Shown piece by piece: positions 60,211 to 64,000 of a stretch of 64,000 bases of DNA; the stretch's first letter is position 1; the number at the start of each line of letters is the position of its first letter. The notes beneath the pieces are model-generated. The model did no database searches. It worked only from the letters and a program-made list of their open reading frames with translations, and was not told the origin of the DNA. Origin of the DNA: Aureimonas endophytica (GTDB lineage: Bacteria > Pseudomonadota > Alphaproteobacteria > Rhizobiales > Rhizobiaceae); contig NZ_BMIQ01000013.1 in the NCBI RefSeq assembly GCF_014642635.1, forward strand, positions 1 through 64,000. The letters are read 5' to 3'. The position numbers and the translations under genes were made by a program.

Positions 60211-62193
60211 GTGCCCGTTCCGCTCATGCTTCATGCCGCCCGGCGTCTCCGCGCCATGCTCGCCGCCTCCGATCCGTCCTTCGCCCGGCTGCGCATGGGC
60301 CTGCGCGTCACCCTGACGCTCGTCGCGATCACCGGCATGCTCTTCGCGATGCACAGCGTCCTGCCCCTGCCCGTCGCCGCCTATGGCATCGCCATCGCCA
60401 CGGCGATGCAGGGGGCGCTGCAGATCAAGGACACGACCAATCGCCGCCGGATCGTCACGAGGCTCTATGGCGCGGTCGGCGGCCTCCTCGCCGCGACGCT
60501 GGCGACGCTGCTCCTGCCCTGGCCGGTCGCGGCGGACGGCGCCTTCATCCTCCTCGTCTTCGCGGCGGTCTATACCCGCAAATACGGGGTGCGCTGGAAC
60601 GCCGTCGGCATGTTCGCCTTCATGTGCTACTTCCTGGCGAGCTATCTCAGGCCGACCATCGCCGACCTGCCGGGCATCGCGATCGCCATCGTCCTTGCCG
60701 GCCTCATCGCCCATCTCATCCGCGTCGCCGTCCTGCCCGAGCGCCCGGCGGACGAGTTCGCCCGCGCGGTGCTCGCCTTGTTCGAGCGGATCGGCGAGTT
60801 GCGCGAAGTGCTGCTTTCAGGCCTTCGCGCCGGCTGGACGGAGCCGAAGCGGCAGGCCGCCTTTCGCGCGCAGGACCGGATCGGCGAGGCGGTGCTGATC
60901 GCAGACTCCTATCTGACGCTCGGCGACGAGACCGAAGCCGCGGACGATCCCGGCTCGGCGGTGGCCGTCGCCCTGTTCGATCTCCATCTCGCCAGCGAGA
61001 CGGCGATGCTGGCTGCGTTCGCCGCCGACGACGAGGCGGGCGACGGCGAGGATGCGGAAACCCTGCCGCCGCGCGTCGCCCTGCAACGGCTCGACCGTCT
61101 CGCACGAGCGGCGCGCGCGGCGACCGACGGCCTGCCGGACGCGCTCTTCGAGCGCGGGCCGCCTCGCCCGCCCGTCCCCGCCAAGGAGGATGCCCGGCGG
61201 CTGATCAAGGATCCGGCGCTGCGCCTCGCGATCCAGGTCTCGCTCGCCTCGGCCATCGCCATGCTGGGCGGCCTCGTCCTGTCGAAGACGCGCTGGTTCT
61301 GGGCGATCCTCACCGCCTTCCTCGTCTTCGTGAACACCCAGTCGCGCGGCGACACGGCGCTGCGCGCCCTCAACCGCTCGGTCGGCACGCTGGCCGGCAT
61401 CGTCATCGGGATCGCGCTCGCGACGCTGCTCCACGGCGCCTTCCTGCCCTCCGCCGTGCTGATCGTCGCCTTCACCTTCGCGGGCTTCTATCTTCTCCAG
61501 CTCTCCTACGGCGCGATGACCTTCTTCGTCACCATCGTGCTCTCGCTCCTCTACGGCCTTCTCGGCGAGTTCACGCCCGGCCTTCTCGTGCTGCGCCTGG
61601 AGGAAACGCTGATCGGCACGCTGGCCGGCGTCTTCATCGCCTTCGCCGTCTTTCCGCAGAAGACGACGGCGGCGACGGACAAGGCGGCCGACGCCTTCTT
61701 CTCGGCGCTCGACCGCGTGCTGGGCGCGGCGGCGGCGGCCATCGACAAGGGGCGCGCGGGAGCGAACATCCTGGCGCTGTCCCGCCATGTCGATCGACGG
61801 CAGGCCGATCTCGCCGCCGCCGCCCGGCCGCTCGGCAGCAACTGGCAGATCGTGCGCCGTCCGGGCACGGTGCGTCGCCTGCTCCTGCGCTTCATGGCCG
61901 TCACCTACTGGACGCGCAGCTTCGCCAAGGCGCTGGCGGCGAGCGAGCTCGACGCCGAGCGCGCCGAAACGCTCAAGCTCGCGATCGCCGCGCTCCGGGC
62001 GCAGATCGCCGACGCCCGCGAAACGAAGATCCATTTCCTCGACGGCGGCGACATGGCCGCCGCCAAGGCCGCGCCCCTGCCCCGCTTCGCCGAGGTGACG
62101 GCGCGGGCCGACGATCCGCTGTTCGCCCTCGACGTTCTGTCCCGGCTGATCGCCCGTCTCGTGCCGCCGGCGGCGCAAAGGCCCAGGGAGTGA
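60211..62193 (+). CDS. FUSC family membrane protein (aromatic-acid exporter-like; GTG start)
   Basis: A 660-residue inner-membrane protein of the FUSC/AaeB type. A first transmembrane block lies at about residues 25-180 (FAMHSVLPLPVAAYGIAIAT and GMFAFMCYFLASYLRP within it). A cytoplasmic helical domain follows, then a second block at about 340-510 (WFWAILTAFLVFVNTQSRGD and the ALNRSVGTLAGIVIGI motif near 390). The family exports small aromatic acids or organic compounds, but the substrate here is unknown. GTG at 60211 has GAAGGGTGCC upstream. Confidence 0.88.
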   Translation: MPVPLMLHAARRLRAMLAASDPSFARLRMGLRVTLTLVAITGMLFAMHSVLPLPVAAYGIAIATAMQGALQIKDTTNRRRIVTRLYGAVGGLLAATLATLLLPWPVAADGAFILLVFAAVYTRKYGVRWNAVGMFAFMCYFLASYLRPTIADLPGIAIAIVLAGLIAHLIRVAVLPERPADEFARAVLALFERIGELREVLLSGLRAGWTEPKRQAAFRAQDRIGEAVLIADSYLTLGDETEAADDPGSAVAVALFDLHLASETAMLAAFAADDEAGDGEDAETLPPRVALQRLDRLARAARAATDGLPDALFERGPPRPPVPAKEDARRLIKDPALRLAIQVSLASAIAMLGGLVLSKTRWFWAILTAFLVFVNTQSRGDTALRALNRSVGTLAGIVIGIALATLLHGAFLPSAVLIVAFTFAGFYLLQLSYGAMTFFVTIVLSLLYGLLGEFTPGLLVLRLEETLIGTLAGVFIAFAVFPQKTTAATDKAADAFFSALDRVLGAAAAAIDKGRAGANILALSRHVDRRQADLAAAARPLGSNWQIVRRPGTVRRLLLRFMAVTYWTRSFAKALAASELDAERAETLKLAIAALRAQIADARETKIHFLDGGDMAAAKAAPLPRFAEVTARADDPLFALDVLSRLIARLVPPAAQRPRE

Positions 62194-62321
62194 ACCCGCC
62201 GCCTCGACAGGCCATGCCCGCTCTGGTAAGGCCGCCCAGGCCATGCGAGGTCGAATCCAGGACGCAAGCCTTGAAGGCGCGACATCTTTTGGTCGACATC
62301 GCCCGGCAGAGGGTTGAAGGC

Positions 62322-62346
62322 GGCGGACGAAGTTCCGCCATTTTTT
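62322..62346 (+). terminator. Intrinsic terminator 129 bp past the FUSC gene
   Basis: Stem GGCGGA (62322-62327) and TCCGCC (62334-62339) with a six-base loop is followed by ATTTTTT. It is either the end of the FUSC transcript or of a short RNA starting in 62194-62321. Confidence 0.8.
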
Positions 62347-62452
62347 CGGATGACCGCGCGACGCGGCGCCAAGGCTCGGTGGAGCCGGCGCGGGCTCGTG
62401 CTCGGCAGCGCGCCAGGACGGCACCGCCGCCGCCAAGAGGGGAAAGACGCGA

Positions 62453-63322
62453 TTGACGTTTGACGCGAACCGCTTCGTCTCGCCCGAAGCTTCCGAAACG
62501 CCCCGCGCGAAGCGCAGCCTTCTTTTCGCCGCCCTGTCGCTCACCGCCCTTCTCGCCGCCTGCCAGACGGCCTCGGTGCCGAATGTCATCAGCCTCGACA
62601 AGGCGCAGGGGTCGAGCGAGAACCTCGCCTCGCTGACGGCGACGCTGAATGCCGATCCGCGCAACCCGGAAGTCTACAACGTGCGCGGCACGGCCTATGG
62701 CCGGGCGGGCCAGAATCGCGACGCGATCAAGGACTTCAGCACCGCGCTGCAGCTCGATCCGAACTTCTACCAGGCCTATGCCAATCGCGCCCTCGTCTAT
62801 CGCCAGCTCGGCGACAGCAAGGACGCGCTCGCCGACTACAACGCGGCGATCCGCCTGAACGCCAATTACGACAAGGCCTATATCGGGCGCGGCAATCTCT
62901 ACCGCACCGCCGGGCGCAATCGCGAGGCGCTGGCCGATTTCCAGAAGGCGATCGATCTCAACACGACCGATCCCCGCGCCTATCACAATCGCGGCCTCCT
63001 TTATCAGCGCGACGGCCAGCACAAGCAGGCGATCGAGGACTTCTCGACGGCGATCTCGCTCCAGGCCGACGCACCGGAGCCCTATTCGGGGCGCGGCGTC
63101 TCCTATCTGGCGCTCGGCGACGACGAGAACGCCTTCAACGATTTCAACACCGCGCTGAAGCTCGACGATAAGAGCGCCGAATACTGGACCAACCAGGCGC
63201 TGGTCTACGAGCGGCGCAATCAGAAATCGCGCGCCTTCAAGTCCTACGCGCGCGCCGCCCAGCTCGACCCGAGCTACAAGCCGGCGAAGGACGGCATGGA
63301 CCGCACGCGCGGCGGCGCCTGA
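62453..63322 (+). CDS. TPR-repeat lipoprotein (TTG start)
   Basis: A 289-residue lipoprotein with signal SLLFAALSLTALLAACQTAS, lipidated Cys near residue 37 (lipobox LLAAC). At least six tetratricopeptide repeats of 34 residues follow (about 70-285), each with the G/Y/A pattern such as AYANRALVYRQLGDSKDALA. NlpI-like proteins share this layout and act as scaffolds at the cell envelope. TTG at 62453 is preceded by AGAGGGGA; the first ATG-less frame makes TTG the best start. Confidence 0.9.
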   Translation: MTFDANRFVSPEASETPRAKRSLLFAALSLTALLAACQTASVPNVISLDKAQGSSENLASLTATLNADPRNPEVYNVRGTAYGRAGQNRDAIKDFSTALQLDPNFYQAYANRALVYRQLGDSKDALADYNAAIRLNANYDKAYIGRGNLYRTAGRNREALADFQKAIDLNTTDPRAYHNRGLLYQRDGQHKQAIEDFSTAISLQADAPEPYSGRGVSYLALGDDENAFNDFNTALKLDDKSAEYWTNQALVYERRNQKSRAFKSYARAAQLDPSYKPAKDGMDRTRGGA

Positions 63323-63488
63323 CGACGCCGCCCTTCGCGAAAGATTTCCGCATCTGCGAAGGCGTGAACGGGAATCCGGGAAACCCGGACGGCGCTGGAA
63401 CGTTCGACGCACGGTAAGAGGCTGTCCGACAGGCCTGTGACCCGTCCGGGGCGAGCGTTCCGGTGCCGGCGCGGATCTGTCGGATCGC

Positions 63489-63504
63489 CTCCAGTGGACT
63501 GGAG
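63489..63504 (+). promoter_or_regulatory. Hairpin that hides the DUF992 ribosome site
   Basis: CTCCAG and CTGGAG flank a TGGA loop. The GGAG at 63501-63504 is the likely ribosome-binding site of the gene starting at 63513, so the stem would block translation initiation unless opened. Confidence 0.55.
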
Positions 63505-63512
63505 TCGAACCT

Positions 63513-64000
63513 ATGTACAAAAACGTCCTGCTCGCGGCCGCGATGGCGCTCGGCGCCTCCGCCTTCGTCGCGCCGGCCGCCAATGCGGCCTCGAAGATTG
63601 GCCTTCTCACCTGCCAGAGCGACGGCGCCCTCGGCCTCGTGGTGACCTCAACCAAGAACTATCTCTGCGTCTTCACGCCGGCGAGCCGCGGCCTGCCGAC
63701 CGAGCCCTATGTGGCGCGCCTCGACACCTATGGCGTCGATCTCGGCATCACCGGCCGGCAGGACTTCTCCTGGGCGGTCTACGCGGCCTCGTTCCATGCC
63801 GGCGAGCCGGTCTCGCTGGCGGGCACCTATTACGGCACCTCGGTCGATGCCTCGGTGGCGGCCGGCGGTGGCGCGAAGTCGCTGATCGGCGGCCCGGACA
63901 ACGGCTTCACGCTCCAGTCGATCGGCCTCCAGGCGCAGTTCGGCCTGAACGCCACGGCCGGCATCTCGCGCTTCGAGCTGCGTCCGGGCGACACGGGCAC
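63513..64000 (+). CDS. DUF992 domain protein, N-terminal part (cut by window edge)
   Basis: A secreted protein with signal MYKNVLLAAAMALGASAFVA (cleavage near NAAS at residue 26). The DUF992 start KIGLLTCQSDGALGLVVTST carries a Cys at residue 34 and is followed by NYLCVFTP. It is typical of a Hyphomicrobiales periplasmic family of unknown function. The C-terminus lies beyond base 64000. GGAG is eight bases before the ATG. Confidence 0.92.
   Translation, partial: MYKNVLLAAAMALGASAFVAPAANAASKIGLLTCQSDGALGLVVTSTKNYLCVFTPASRGLPTEPYVARLDTYGVDLGITGRQDFSWAVYAASFHAGEPVSLAGTYYGTSVDASVAAGGGAKSLIGGPDNGFTLQSIGLQAQFGLNATAGISRFELRPGDTG

Noticed and set aside
1-64000. CRISPR array, tRNA, rRNA or prophage
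   Set aside because: No regularly spaced repeats, no cloverleaf or rRNA-like sequence and no phage structural or integrase genes were seen on reading both strands.

Overview
The window is GC-rich chromosomal DNA from an alphaproteobacterium, most likely of the order Hyphomicrobiales (Rhizobiales). Three things point there: the rhizobial flagellar order flgB-flgC-fliE-flgG-flgA-flgI-motE-flgH-fliL-fliP with its MotE chaperone gene, the DUF992 and Omp25/Omp31-like outer membrane proteins, and an HWE-type histidine kinase. The genus cannot be fixed from the sequence. No rRNA, tRNA, CRISPR array, prophage or classical insertion sequence was found. Gene density is high and most intergenic space is accounted for by terminators, operators and two repeat families.

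1-15.5 kb is a flagellar island. The minus strand carries a flagellin gene cut by the window edge, fliP-fliL, the rod/ring block flgH to flgB, an unassigned protein, flhB, and the switch and motor block fliG-fliN-(small membrane protein)-fliM-motA. flgF and fliI run divergently on the plus strand. Intrinsic terminators at about 2.26 kb and 7.43 kb cut the island into separate transcription units.

15.6-28.6 kb is a reductive pyrimidine degradation locus. An ABC importer (binding protein, two permeases, ATPase), dihydropyrimidinase, an M20 N-carbamoyl-beta-alanine amidohydrolase and an omega-amino-acid transaminase lie on the minus strand. A RutR-type repressor gene follows, then preA and preT (dihydropyrimidine dehydrogenase). 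Together they predict uracil/thymine uptake, reduction, ring opening, release of the beta-amino acid and its transamination. RutR-like boxes (near matches to TTGACCA-NN-TGGTCAA) lie upstream of both the transaminase end and preT. The long operon also contains a NUDIX hydrolase gene, a MazEF-like toxin-antitoxin pair, and a 500-bp unit: a DUF559 gene bounded by inverted repeats, sitting between permease and ATPase genes.

28.7-50.2 kb is mixed housekeeping and accessory sequence. It contains a Gly/Ser-rich secreted protein, clpS, a HerA-like ATPase, a TM2 protein, a Rieske-FAD reductase, an L,D-transpeptidase, sodB, an atypical histidine phosphatase, DUF805, oligopeptidase B, cysQ, DUF423 with an SDR, RidA, a ferredoxin reductase with DUF1345, three orphan small proteins, the HWE kinase, CorA, a type II asparaginase, DUF3750 and a PfkB sugar kinase.

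50.3-64 kb has two paralogous outer membrane barrels, class I fructose-bisphosphate aldolase, the tetrameric sarcosine oxidase operon soxB-D-A-G, a multi-pass Gln-rich membrane protein, a FUSC-family protein, a TPR lipoprotein and a DUF992 gene cut by the window edge. The least explained items are the DUF559 inverted-repeat unit, the regulatory architecture of the pyrimidine locus, two unassigned proteins in the flagellar island, and RNA hairpins that appear to control individual genes.
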